Assembly (NCBI GenBank): GCA_951813015.1
Contig: CATOTG010000006.1
Location: 434,001 to 498,000 of the forward strand
Direction of reading: 5' to 3'
Length of the DNA: 64,000 bases
Source of the DNA: an uncultured Thermoanaerobaculia bacterium
GTDB lineage: Bacteria > Acidobacteriota > Thermoanaerobaculia > Multivoradales > Multivoraceae
Under the pieces are notes generated by a model. It saw only the letters and a list, made by a program, of their open reading frames with translations, was not told the DNA's origin and did no database searches. The translations under genes were made by a program, and so were the position numbers. The stretch's first letter is position 1. Each line of letters starts with the position of its first letter. Below are positions 16,253-25,507 of this stretch, one piece after another.

Positions 16253-18416
16253 CGTCCTGCTCGATCTCCAGGTACACCGGCGCGGGACCCGGCCGCACCG
16301 GGCCGGACGCCAGTTCCACCCCATCCCGGTCGCGGGCGGCGCGAACGCCGACGGCAGGGCGCCAGACCCGGCCGCGCCGGTCCAGCGCCCACAGCACGTG
16401 GACCTCGCGGCTCGGCGTGACGGCCCGGTAGCCTCGCACTCCAGCCGGCAACAGCAGGCGTTCCACCCGGGCGCCGGCCACCTCGCGCTGGAGCTGGCGC
16501 AGAGCGCGGTAGGCCGGCCGCCGCCTCAGGGCGCCGCCCCGGGGATCGATCAGCCCGTAGCCGGCCGCCGACAACTGCCACCAGTACACGCGCTCGGCGA
16601 GGCCGGTGCCCAGGGCCTCGAGGCAGTAGCGGACCAGGTAGCTGGCCTGGGTGTCCTCGTCCACCGCGACATCGCGTCCGGCAGGGGCGTGGGGCCCCTC
16701 CCTGAGCGGCCAGTTGAACTCGGTGACCCAGCTCCGACCCGACGCGCAGTCCGGCGCCCTGCGGGCGACCGCCCGCATCAGGGCCAGCTTTCCGGCCAGA
16801 TCGAAGCCGAGTTGCCGGTTCTCGGGCGCCCCCCGCCGATCGACGTAGAGCTGGCTCGCGAGGATGTCGAAACGATGCTCGGGGCGACCGGAATGGACCA
16901 GTCCGGCCGTCGCGTGAGGCTCGAAGTCGATGACCGCCGGCGCGAGAACGCACGCATCCGGATTCCCCGCCCGCACCGCTTCGCCGCCCGCGGCCAGAAG
17001 CCTCCAGTACTCGTCCGCGCGCCACACGCCCCACTTGCTTCGATTGGGCGCCTGGCCGATGAGGAACCTGTCGCCGAAGGGAGAGAGCGCGGCAACGGCC
17101 TCCTCCACGCGCCGTCGCCAGAGCCGGTTGTCCCGTACCAGCGACCGGTCCTGGCAGAGCTGGAACACGGTTTCGACCGGCTGCGGCGCCCCTCCCCGGA
17201 GGACCTCCGCCAGGCGCAGGAGGTCGCCGTCCACACCCTGCCAGAGATGGAAGCGCAGCAGCACGTTCTCCACCCCGAGATCGCCGATCGCTTCGACCAG
17301 GGCGCCGACCGGCGCCGAGTTCGGGCCCACCGCGACGCCCAGGCCCTGGAAGGAGACCCTTGCCGGAACCCGTTCGAGCCGGCGGCGAAGGCGCTTGCCC
17401 TCGACGATCGACCTGAGCAGCGGCCCCGCGGCGCGAAGCAGGGGGCGGGCATGGTGGGCGGCGTCGCGCAACCGGACACCGAGGCGCTGGCCGCGCGTCG
17501 CTTGCTGATGCGGCTGGTCCGTCAGCGGATCCCAGACGGCCCGCTCCTGGGGCTTCGCCCCGCGGTCGGCCTCCGGTATGTGGGGATGAGCGCGGCGGCG
17601 CGGCAGCAGGAAATCGGAAAAGCGGCGCAGGCCCCTGCGGGCGCCTTGTTTCGATCGGATCTTGAGGCGGAAACCGTAGTGAAAGACCTCGAACAGGAGC
17701 CGCTGACAGCGGGGCAGCCCCCCTGAGCGATAACCGGACAGATACTCCGCGCGGTCGGCCGGCCGCAACACCGGCATCCTGCTCAAGTCCCGCAGGCGCT
17801 GGCTCAGGGACAGCCGGCGGCGGAAGCGGGCGCGGTTGAGGTCCACCAGGTACAACTCCGCGTCCGTGGCCGGGGCCGACAGCAGCACGTTGCCCGACGT
17901 CAGGTCACGGAACCAGATGCCGTGACGGTGCAGAGCCGCGGCCAGGCCGCCGACGCGCCGCAGCAGAGCGGCGCCGTCGATCGCGGGAAAGCGCGCCGGG
18001 CCCTCGCCGGCATTCAGGGCTCTGAGCACGTAGCGCAACTCCAGGGCCTCCGGCACCAGCCGGCACACGAACCATGCGGGACCGTCCAGCGTCTTCGACT
18101 CGGCGTAGAGAAGCGGTTCCGGCGTCGCGACGCCCAGTCGCCGCAGCCTGAGCGCGGCGTCGAAGCTCAGCCGCGCCCGCGTGCCCCGCCGGCGCCGGCG
18201 AAGCCTGGCCCGCAGGTCGTCGTGCCGGAACTGCTTCACGACGACGGCGAGTTCGTCTTCGTCCCGCCGCCTCCGCCACGCCGTCTCGTACAGGTAGCTC
18301 CTGCCCCAGTGCAGGCTGCGGGTGGCGTTCGCCGGCTCGAGAACGCGCCGAACCTCCGCCTCGAAGCGGGCATCCAGGTCGCCCGAGGAGGCCTCCGGAG
18401 CCACGGCGCCGCTCAA
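16221..18416 (-). CDS. Fusion of WaaP/InaA-like LPS kinase and a glycoside-hydrolase-like domain
   Basis: A 731-residue protein. Residues about 35-250 form a lipopolysaccharide-kinase-like fold, with lysine K61 in AVVVKQF, the catalytic loop HGIWFRDLTSGNVLL (D171, N176) and a metal-binding D192 in LVDLNRARF. After a basic linker (about 255-350), residues about 355-640 look like a clan-A (beta/alpha)8 glycosidase. This part has GQAPNRSKWG (N458), SQLYVD and the putative nucleophile E566 in VTEFNWP. No signal peptide is seen, so it is probably cytosolic or peripheral. It lies between rng and wzm/wzt, which suggests a role in LPS-core or exported-glycan modification. The pairing of these domains is inferred from motifs. 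Confidence 0.75.
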   Translation of the reverse strand: MSGAVAPEASSGDLDARFEAEVRRVLEPANATRSLHWGRSYLYETAWRRRRDEDELAVVVKQFRHDDLRARLRRRRRGTRARLSFDAALRLRRLGVATPEPLLYAESKTLDGPAWFVCRLVPEALELRYVLRALNAGEGPARFPAIDGAALLRRVGGLAAALHRHGIWFRDLTSGNVLLSAPATDAELYLVDLNRARFRRRLSLSQRLRDLSRMPVLRPADRAEYLSGYRSGGLPRCQRLLFEVFHYGFRLKIRSKQGARRGLRRFSDFLLPRRRAHPHIPEADRGAKPQERAVWDPLTDQPHQQATRGQRLGVRLRDAAHHARPLLRAAGPLLRSIVEGKRLRRRLERVPARVSFQGLGVAVGPNSAPVGALVEAIGDLGVENVLLRFHLWQGVDGDLLRLAEVLRGGAPQPVETVFQLCQDRSLVRDNRLWRRRVEEAVAALSPFGDRFLIGQAPNRSKWGVWRADEYWRLLAAGGEAVRAGNPDACVLAPAVIDFEPHATAGLVHSGRPEHRFDILASQLYVDRRGAPENRQLGFDLAGKLALMRAVARRAPDCASGRSWVTEFNWPLREGPHAPAGRDVAVDEDTQASYLVRYCLEALGTGLAERVYWWQLSAAGYGLIDPRGGALRRRPAYRALRQLQREVAGARVERLLLPAGVRGYRAVTPSREVHVLWALDRRGRVWRPAVGVRAARDRDGVELASGPVRPGPAPVYLEIEQDAAGTQDVGSP

Positions 18417-18460
18417 GCCGTCGAGTTCGAACCGGCGCTCCGGCCCGTTTGTTCCGGCGG

Positions 18461-19915
18461 TCAGCTCCGGTCCCCGGTTTGCACGTCGGCGACGACGAAG
18501 CGTTCGCGCTGCAGCTCCGGGTCCGCCTGCACCAGGACCGGCGCCTCAAACGCTCCCTGCAGGCCGTCCAGCACCGCCGACTCGGCGCCGCGCAGACCGT
18601 CCAGGACCTCCGGGTGGACCCGCACCGCCAACTGGCGGACGCCCCTCCCGGCCCGCGCGAGGCACGTCCGTCGCAGCTCCAGGCAGATCGTCGCAACCGA
18701 CTTGATCCGGCCCCCACCCCCACAGGTCGGGCATTCCCGGGTCAGCAGCGTTTCCAGGTTCGCGTGGCTGCGCCGGCGAGTCAGCTGGACCAGTCCGAAT
18801 TCCGAGATTTCGAGCACCCTGTGCCGGGCGCGGTCCTTCTCGAGTTCCTCCTCCAGGCGGGCGAACACCCGTTCGCGGTGGTCTTCGCGTTCCATGTCGA
18901 TCAGGTCGATGACCAGGATGCCGGACAGATCGCGCAGCCGGATCTGGCGGACCGCCTCCGCGACCGCTTCCAGGTTGGTCCGCAGAACCGTCTCGTCGAA
19001 GTCCGCGGCGCCGACATCGCGGCCGGTGTTCACGTCGACCGCGACCAGAGCCTCGGTCTGATTGATGACCAGACAGCCGCCGGACGGCAGCGGCGCGCGG
19101 GACCGCAGAGCGGCCTCGACCGCCTCGTCGATCCGATAGCGCTCGAACAGCCCTCTCCGCGTCCGCTCGACCCTCTCGAGGAGCTCCGGCTGCACCCCTC
19201 CCAGGTACTCCGCGATGCGCCGGTAGGCGTCGGCGCCGTCCACCAGCAGCGAGTCGAAGTCCGCGGAGAAGAGGTCCCGGATCACGCGCACGTCGAGCTC
19301 GTCCTCGCGCTGGACCAGAGCCGGCGCCGCGACGGCCGCCGAACGTTCCTCGATCCGTCGCCAGGTCGCGGCCAGCTCCGCGTACTCCTCCTGGATCTGT
19401 TCCCCCGCCACCCCCGCCGCGGCTGTACGCACGATGCAGCCCGGCAAGGCGACGGACCCGGCACGACCGGCCAGAACCAGGCGCCTCAGGCGATCCCGCT
19501 CGTCCGGGTCCTCGATCCGCCTCGAAATCCCCACCCGGTCAGCCGTCGGCGTCAACACGAGATAGCGACCGGGAAGCGTGACCTGGCTCGTGATTCGCAC
19601 TCCCTTTCCGGCCAGCCCGTCCTTGGTGACCTGGACGATCAGGTCCTGGCCACGCCGCAGCAGGCGGTCGATCGCCGGCGCGGTCTCCGCGCCCCCCGCG
19701 TCGTCGGCCCAGAGGTAGCCATCCCGTCCCAGTCCAAGATCCACGAAGGCGGCTCTCATGCCGGGGAGTACCCGACGCACCCGTCCCTTGAACAGGCTGC
19801 CGACCAGGCCCCGTCGGCCGCGGCGCTCGAGGAAGAGCTCAACCAACTGGCCGGACTCGAGCAGAGCTACCCGCGTCTGGAGCACGTCGCTTTCCACCAG
19901 GAGTTCTCTGTTCAT
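18461..19915 (-). CDS. rng: Ribonuclease G/E family endoribonuclease
   Basis: A 484-residue RNase E/G catalytic protein that cleaves single-stranded AU-rich RNA and trims rRNA and mRNA. It contains the S1-like segment GSLFKGRVRRVLPGMRAAFVDLGLGRDGYL. The DNase-I-like catalytic motifs are VAVDVNTGRDVGAADFDETVLRTN and GILVIDLIDME. The zinc-link CPTCGGGGRI is at the C-terminal side. It lacks the long disordered RNase E tail, so RNase G is the better name. The rng gene often follows the mre/rod cluster in bacteria, as here (99 bp after rodA). Confidence 0.93.
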   Translation of the reverse strand: MNRELLVESDVLQTRVALLESGQLVELFLERRGRRGLVGSLFKGRVRRVLPGMRAAFVDLGLGRDGYLWADDAGGAETAPAIDRLLRRGQDLIVQVTKDGLAGKGVRITSQVTLPGRYLVLTPTADRVGISRRIEDPDERDRLRRLVLAGRAGSVALPGCIVRTAAAGVAGEQIQEEYAELAATWRRIEERSAAVAAPALVQREDELDVRVIRDLFSADFDSLLVDGADAYRRIAEYLGGVQPELLERVERTRRGLFERYRIDEAVEAALRSRAPLPSGGCLVINQTEALVAVDVNTGRDVGAADFDETVLRTNLEAVAEAVRQIRLRDLSGILVIDLIDMEREDHRERVFARLEEELEKDRARHRVLEISEFGLVQLTRRRSHANLETLLTRECPTCGGGGRIKSVATICLELRRTCLARAGRGVRQLAVRVHPEVLDGLRGAESAVLDGLQGAFEAPVLVQADPELQRERFVVADVQTGDRS

Positions 19916-20014
19916 GGAACGCAGGCGATCCGGGTCCGCGGGGCACAGGGCTTGCGGTCCAAATCGCTCATCTCCTTCAGGCAGGCGATCCCCGTCCGCC
20001 GGGGCGCAGGCCGA

Positions 20015-21133
20015 TCAGACGTTGACAAACCGACGCAGGTCGAGGCCGATGATCAGTCCGGTGGCCGCGCAGCAGAAAAGCATGAAGGAGCCGCCGTAGC
20101 TCAGGAAGGGCAGCGGAATGCCAGTGATCGGCAACAGCCCGACCACCATCGCCGTATTGTAGAGAACGTGGCCGGCGATGAAGGCCAGGAGTCCGACGAC
20201 GAGCAGCAGACCCGCGGGATCCCGCGCCGCCAGTGCAACGCGGACGCCGTTCCCCAGGTAGAGGAGAAACAGGACCAGGACGAGGGTGACGCCGAGAAAC
20301 CCGTACTCCTCGGCCAGCACCGCGAACACGAAGTCGGTGTGAGGAGTCGGCAGGAAGCGCAGGTTGGACTGCGTCCCCTCGCCGGGACCCTTGCCGAGCG
20401 CCTGGCCCGAACCAACCGCGATCCTGCTCTGACGGACCTGGTAGCCGGACCCCAGCGGATCCGCCTGGGGCCGGAAGTAGCTCAGGACGCGGTCCTTCTG
20501 GTAGTCCTGCAGCGCGAAGATCCAGAGGGCGCCGCCCAGGGCCAGGGCAACGGCGGCGGCGGCGAGCGCCGACCGTACGCTGACGCCGGTGACGGCCGCC
20601 ATCGCGGCGAGCACCGGCACGAACATCAGGGCGCCGCCCAGGTCCGGCTGTCTCGCGATGAGCAGCACCGGAACCGCCACGATCGCCACGGTTGCCCACA
20701 GCCCGCCGCGCGGAGGAACCGGGCTCCGGTAGCCGGCGAGACGTCGCGCCAGCAGCAGAACGGTCGCGATCTTGCAGAAGTCCGACGGCTGGCCCCCGAA
20801 CCCCCCGATGCCGATCCAACTGCGGGCGCCGCCCGCCTCGTGGCCGAAGAACGTGACGGCGGCTACCGCCGCCACGGAAGCCAGATAGATCCAGAAGGCG
20901 TGCCGAAGCAGCACGGAGTAGTTGACCAGGGCCGCGGCGACCAGGACCAGCACCCCGGCGACGATCCACACCGACTGGCGTGAGACGTAGTCGGTCGTCA
21001 GTTCGGCCGAAGCGCTCGAGATCAGGACCAGGCCGATGACCGACAGGCCGAACGCCGAGCCGAAGAGCTGCCATGAGATGGGACGGACCTGGCGCGCCAG
21101 GGTCCGCGGGTCATGTCTGGACGGGAGAACCAA
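20015..21133 (-). CDS. rodA: Peptidoglycan glycosyltransferase RodA (SEDS family)
   Basis: A 372-residue polytopic membrane protein with about ten hydrophobic helices. The SEDS signature region GGARSWIGIGGFGGQPSDFCKI and the C-terminal ITGIPLPFLSYGGSFMLF are present. RodA polymerises glycan strands from lipid II in the elongasome together with PBP2. The start overlaps the end of mrdA by 23 bases, so the two are translationally linked, as expected for partner enzymes. Confidence 0.96.
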   Translation of the reverse strand: MVLPSRHDPRTLARQVRPISWQLFGSAFGLSVIGLVLISSASAELTTDYVSRQSVWIVAGVLVLVAAALVNYSVLLRHAFWIYLASVAAVAAVTFFGHEAGGARSWIGIGGFGGQPSDFCKIATVLLLARRLAGYRSPVPPRGGLWATVAIVAVPVLLIARQPDLGGALMFVPVLAAMAAVTGVSVRSALAAAAVALALGGALWIFALQDYQKDRVLSYFRPQADPLGSGYQVRQSRIAVGSGQALGKGPGEGTQSNLRFLPTPHTDFVFAVLAEEYGFLGVTLVLVLFLLYLGNGVRVALAARDPAGLLLVVGLLAFIAGHVLYNTAMVVGLLPITGIPLPFLSYGGSFMLFCCAATGLIIGLDLRRFVNV

Positions 21134-22910
21134 AGTACGTCTCGACCATTCGCCTCGCCAGCGGCGCCGCTGCTTCCGAGCCTCGCCCTCCGTGCTCCAC
21201 GAACACGACGACGACGAGTTCCGGCGCCTCGACCGGCGCGTAGGAGGTGAACCAGGCGTGGTCCGCGTGCTCGAACGGGAGGTCCTCGGACCGCGTCCAC
21301 GTCGCCTGGGCGATGACCTGGGCGGTACCGGTCTTGCCCGCGACCTGAACGATCGGCGTGCCGGCGGTGCGCCCGGTCCCGGCCGCCACGACGTTCGCCA
21401 ACGCCTCGGTGACGAAGGCGATCACGTCGGCATCCACCCCGGTCGGTTCCGGCGGCCGGGCGCCGCCTTCGAACACGTGGGGTTGCACCAGAAAGCCGCC
21501 GTTCGCCACCGCCGCGGTCATCACCGCGATCTGCAGCGGCGAAGTGAGAACCGGTCCCTGGCCGATCGCCACCGAGATCGTCTCACCCGGATACCAGGGC
21601 AGGCCCCGGCTGCTCCGACTCCATTCGGGATCGGGCACCAGCCCCGCCCGTTCGGCGGGGAACTCGATGCCGGTCCGCCGACCGAGGCCCAGCATTCGGG
21701 CGTACCGGGCGATCCTCTCGATCCCCATCTTTCTGCCCTGCCGGTAGAAGTAGACGTCACAGGAGTGCTGGAGAGCCCCGCGGAGGTCGAGGCGGCCGTG
21801 CCCTCTCGCCTGCCAGCATCGCCAGCGGCGGTCGTACAGCCGGGTGGAACCACCACAGTAGACCTCTTCCTTCGGATCGATCAGTCCATCGGCCAGCGCG
21901 GCCACGGCCATGGCGATCTTGAACACGGAACCCGGCGGGTAGGCGTTGTGGATCGCCCGGTTCTGAAGCGGTTTGTTCGGTGCGCCGACGATCCGCTCCC
22001 AGTCCTCCTGGTCGAGGCGGCCGGCAAAGCCATTCGGATCGAAGGACGGCGAGGAGACCATGGCCCGCACCGCGCCGTCGCGCGGGTCGAGGGCGACGAT
22101 CGACCCGACCTTGCCCTCGAGCAGCTTCTGCGCTTCCTGCTGCAGCCCGAGGTCGACGGTCAGGGTGACCGACTCTCCCGCCCGGGCATCGGTTCGATCA
22201 ACGTCTTCGCTCGCCGCGATGCGGCCGCGACTGTCGACGACCACGGTCCGCTCGCCGGCGGTCCCGCGCAGTTCCCTGTCCCGCAACTGCTCCACGCCGC
22301 TGCGGCCGATCATGTCGCCGGCAACCAGTGTCGGGTCCCGCTCCTGTTCAGCCGCCGTCGGCTCACTCAGGTACCCGAGAAGATGCGCCGCCTGGTCTCC
22401 GTACCGGTACAGGCGGCGCCGCGTGGCGGCGATCTCGAACTCCGGGTGCTCCGGTATCGCAACCTCGAACAGCGCGACCTGGTTCAACTCCAGCTCCTCG
22501 GCAAGAAGCACCGGCACATCGCGGGGCGCCCCCCGGTAGCGCCGGAGCGACTCCTTGAGGCCCTCCTCGTCCCGATCCAGGATGTTCGCCGCGAAGACCA
22601 GGCTGGCCTCCAGGTCGGCACTCAGGCTGCGGTCGATCAGGAGACGGAACGAGGGGACGTTCTCCACCAGAAGGTGACCGGAACGGTCGTGGATCAGGCC
22701 GCGCGGCGCCTCCAGCCGAAGAACCCGCAGCCGATTGTTCTCGGCGAGCCGCCAGTAGTGCTCGGAACGAACGATCTGGAGGTACCAGTAGGAACTCAGA
22801 ACAACAAAGAACGCCACCGCAAGCGATCCGGCGAGCCGCTTCAGCCGGGTCGCCATCAGCAGCACGACGCGGTCGGCGCTGTGTTCGTGGCCAGGAGTTT
22901 CCAGGTTCAC
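21111..22910 (-). CDS. mrdA: Penicillin-binding protein 2 (elongation transpeptidase)
   Basis: A 599-residue class B PBP. It has a short cytosolic tail and one N-terminal transmembrane helix (LAGSLAVAFFVVLSSYWYL). The pedestal domain is followed by the transpeptidase domain with the SxxK motif in YPPGSVFKIAMAV, the second motif near HSCDVYFY, and KTGTAQ near the C-terminus. It crosslinks peptidoglycan during rod elongation with RodA under MreBCD control. Length and order are typical. It lies between mreD and rodA on the same strand. Confidence 0.96.
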   Translation of the reverse strand: MNLETPGHEHSADRVVLLMATRLKRLAGSLAVAFFVVLSSYWYLQIVRSEHYWRLAENNRLRVLRLEAPRGLIHDRSGHLLVENVPSFRLLIDRSLSADLEASLVFAANILDRDEEGLKESLRRYRGAPRDVPVLLAEELELNQVALFEVAIPEHPEFEIAATRRRLYRYGDQAAHLLGYLSEPTAAEQERDPTLVAGDMIGRSGVEQLRDRELRGTAGERTVVVDSRGRIAASEDVDRTDARAGESVTLTVDLGLQQEAQKLLEGKVGSIVALDPRDGAVRAMVSSPSFDPNGFAGRLDQEDWERIVGAPNKPLQNRAIHNAYPPGSVFKIAMAVAALADGLIDPKEEVYCGGSTRLYDRRWRCWQARGHGRLDLRGALQHSCDVYFYRQGRKMGIERIARYARMLGLGRRTGIEFPAERAGLVPDPEWSRSSRGLPWYPGETISVAIGQGPVLTSPLQIAVMTAAVANGGFLVQPHVFEGGARPPEPTGVDADVIAFVTEALANVVAAGTGRTAGTPIVQVAGKTGTAQVIAQATWTRSEDLPFEHADHAWFTSYAPVEAPELVVVVFVEHGGRGSEAAAPLARRMVETYFGSPVQT

Positions 22911-22946
22911 CTTCCAAACACCGTGACGAGCCCGGACGGGAATCGA

Positions 22947-23483
22947 TCAGCGAAGACGGGCCCGTGCCGGTCGCAGTTTACGCCGCTTCGTCCGCGTCTC
23001 CATCCAGCCTCGCGCCTTGCCCATCGACCAGATCACGACCAGGCCCACCACCGTGGTCGCCACGACGCGCAGCAGCACGGCGACCGGGCCCGGGCTGAAC
23101 TGCGCAATCTCGAGCAGCGCGAGCAGACCGATCACGATCACCTGATGAACCAGCACCCCGGTCGCAATCAGGGCCAGGGTCACCGCCCGCTGGGCGGCGA
23201 GGATTCGCTGTGAGACGCGCGCCGCTGCATACCCGAGAACGCAGCACGCCAGACTGTGCAGACCGAAGACCGACGACGTGACGACGTCCTGTGCCAGACC
23301 GGCGATCAGACCGCCGGCGAAGCCTTGAAGAGAATCGCCCCGCACGCTGTTCAGAACAACCAGCAGCACGAAGAAATCGACGGTTTCCGCGGCAGCCGGA
23401 AGCAACCCGCCCAGCAGCAGTTCGACCAGGGCAACCGCCGCCAGGGCGCCGGCGAACCTACCGGCCGATGCCATCCGCCCCAT
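22947..23483 (-). CDS. mreD: Rod shape-determining membrane protein MreD
   Basis: A 178-residue very hydrophobic protein with about five predicted transmembrane helices and a basic C-terminus (KARGWMETRTKRRKLRPARARLR). Sequence conservation in MreD is low, so the call leans on size, hydropathy (LLGGLLPAAAETVDFFVLLVVLNS) and position. It overlaps the mreC end by 26 bases and precedes mrdA. It links the cytoskeletal MreB-MreC complex with PBP2/RodA. Confidence 0.88.
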   Translation of the reverse strand: MGRMASAGRFAGALAAVALVELLLGGLLPAAAETVDFFVLLVVLNSVRGDSLQGFAGGLIAGLAQDVVTSSVFGLHSLACCVLGYAAARVSQRILAAQRAVTLALIATGVLVHQVIVIGLLALLEIAQFSPGPVAVLLRVVATTVVGLVVIWSMGKARGWMETRTKRRKLRPARARLR

Positions 23484-24297
23484 CCATCATGCCTTCGGGC
23501 AGAGGTTCGCGGCGCCACAGGAAGGCATGGCCGAGCGAGCCGAGATCCACACTCGGGACGATCCGGATGTCGTGGAACAGATCGCCGTTCGACTCGACGG
23601 ACGTGATCGTGCCGATCGGGACGCCGCCCGGGAACACACCGTCGATGCCGGCCGTGATCACCCGGTCGCCAGGCCGGACATCGACCTGCAGCGGCAGGAA
23701 GTTGAGGGACAGGGCGCCGGGGTCGGCGGTGCCCCGGACGATGCCCTGGCGGCGTGTGCGCTCGATCATCGCACCCACCGACGACGCCCGGTCGGTGACC
23801 AGGAGCACCCGCGCGTAGGCGCCGGTCGAGGAGACGACACGACCCAGGAGGCCGTCGATCGTGGTTACCGGCCGCCGACCCCAGTCTTCCCGGTTCAGGC
23901 CATCAGGCAGGTGCAGGATGGCAGTTCGTCGCCACGACCGATGATCGACATAGACGATGTCCGCCCGCAGCAGATCGGCGCCCGCGGGCGGTTCGTAGCG
24001 CAGCGGCTCGGAGACGAGGCCGGCCTCCAGGCCCAGGCCCACGATGGCCGCATAGGCGGATTCCACCTCGAGCAGCCGGGTCCGCAGATCCTCGTTGTCC
24101 CGCTCCAGCGCGGCCCTCGACGACCGGTCCTCCCGGTACCGATCAACGGCGCCGCCGGCAGCCGCGACGAACCGCTTGATCGGTCCCTCCAGCCAAAGCG
24201 CGACATCGCCCGCGCGCTGCGGCGCCTGCAGCGTCAGGAGCGCAAGGAGAGCCGCCAGGGACACGGCGAACAGGACCGCTACCCAACGCTCGCTCAT
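23458..24297 (-). CDS. mreC: Rod shape-determining protein MreC
   Basis: A 279-residue inner-membrane protein. It has one N-terminal transmembrane helix (VAVLFAVSLAALLALLTL), a coiled coil around residues 50-85 (RAALERDNEDLRTRLLEVES) and a periplasmic beta-barrel region. The latter carries the MreC pattern GLLGRVVSSTGAYARVLLVTD and PGDRVITAGIDGVFPGGVPIGTI. MreC scaffolds the elongasome and activates PBP2. It lies 60 bp downstream of mreB and overlaps mreD. Confidence 0.95.
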   Translation of the reverse strand: MSERWVAVLFAVSLAALLALLTLQAPQRAGDVALWLEGPIKRFVAAAGGAVDRYREDRSSRAALERDNEDLRTRLLEVESAYAAIVGLGLEAGLVSEPLRYEPPAGADLLRADIVYVDHRSWRRTAILHLPDGLNREDWGRRPVTTIDGLLGRVVSSTGAYARVLLVTDRASSVGAMIERTRRQGIVRGTADPGALSLNFLPLQVDVRPGDRVITAGIDGVFPGGVPIGTITSVESNGDLFHDIRIVPSVDLGSLGHAFLWRREPLPEGMMDGADGIGR

Positions 24298-24357
24298 GAT
24301 GGATCTTCTCTCCCGTCAGGAACCTGCGAAACGTTCGGCAGCGCCAGGTCGGCGGCG

Positions 24358-25374
24358 CTATCGAACGGAAACCCTTCGCAGCAGGTCGATATCCCTCAAC
24401 ACCCGGCCCGCTCCGAGCACGACCGAAGCCAACGGATCCTCCGCGGCAAAGACCGGCAGCCCCGTCGCCTCGCGCAGGCGCTGGTCCAGAGAGTGGAGCA
24501 ACGCTCCACCTCCGGAGAGCACGATGCCCTTGTCCATCACGTCCGCCGACAGTTCCGGCGGCATCCGTTCGAGCGCCTGGAGGACCGAATCGACAATCGC
24601 CTTCACCGGCTCGGCCAGCGCTTCCCGGATCTCTCCGTCGGAGATCTTCAGGCTGCGCGGCACGCCCTGGACGAGATCGCGACCCTTGATGTCCATGTGC
24701 AGCGCCTTCTGAACCGGAAAGGCCGAACCGATTTCCACCTTGATTCCCTCCGACGTCCGCTCACCGATCAGGAGGTTGTGCTTGCGCTTGAGGTGCTGTG
24801 CGATCGCGTCGTCCATCGCGTTGCCCGCCACCCGCAGCGATCGGCTGTAGACCGTTCCGGCGAGCGAGATGACGGCGACATCCGTCGTGCCGCCACCGAT
24901 GTCGACGATCATGTTGCCGGTCGGTTCGGTGATCGGCAGGCCGGCCCCGATCGCGGCCATCATCGCCTGCTCGACCAGGTAGACCTCCGAGGCGCCGGCG
25001 CTCATCGCCGACTCCCGGACCGCGCGCTTTTCCACCGGCGTGATCTCCGAAGGCACGCCGATCACGATTCGCGGGCGGGCGAAGCGGCGACCGTGGTGGG
25101 CCTTGCGGATGAAGTGCTTGAGCATCTGCTCGGTCATGTCGAAGTCGGCGATGACGCCGTCCTTCATCGGCCGCACGAGTGCCAGAATGCCCGGCGTACG
25201 GCCCAGCATCTCCTTGGCCTCGGTGCCGACTGCCTCGATGCGGTTGCTCTGGTTGTTCACGACCACGACCGACGGCTCGCGGACGACGATGCCGTTCGCC
25301 TGGGTGAAGACCAGGGTGTTCGCGGTCCCCAGGTCGATTGCCAGGTCGCTCGAGAACCACTGCAGGAAGCGCAT
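24358..25374 (-). CDS. mreB: Rod shape-determining actin-like protein MreB
   Basis: A 338-residue actin-fold ATPase that forms membrane-bound filaments guiding cell-wall elongation. It begins MRFLQWFSSDLAIDLGTANTLV. The phosphate-1 loop is DLGTANT, phosphate-2 is VDIGGGTTDVAVISL, and the adenosine motif GGGALLHSLDQRL follows. The start chosen (ATG at 25372-25374) gives the usual MreB N-terminus; an open frame extends upstream but has no homology. It is the first gene of the mre-mrd-rod cluster. The 133-bp gap to the divergent chaperone gene should hold both promoters. Confidence 0.97.
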   Translation of the reverse strand: MRFLQWFSSDLAIDLGTANTLVFTQANGIVVREPSVVVVNNQSNRIEAVGTEAKEMLGRTPGILALVRPMKDGVIADFDMTEQMLKHFIRKAHHGRRFARPRIVIGVPSEITPVEKRAVRESAMSAGASEVYLVEQAMMAAIGAGLPITEPTGNMIVDIGGGTTDVAVISLAGTVYSRSLRVAGNAMDDAIAQHLKRKHNLLIGERTSEGIKVEIGSAFPVQKALHMDIKGRDLVQGVPRSLKISDGEIREALAEPVKAIVDSVLQALERMPPELSADVMDKGIVLSGGGALLHSLDQRLREATGLPVFAAEDPLASVVLGAGRVLRDIDLLRRVSVR

Positions 25375-25507
25375 CGGCCGGAACCTTATCCTGTTACCAT
25401 CGGCGCCGCCTTCGTCCGCGGCAGGACCTGACGCGGTTCTTCCGACCCGCGCTTCCGGAACGTCAGACCGCCGCCAACTCTTCGAGCATCCGGCAGGAAG
25501 CACTTCA

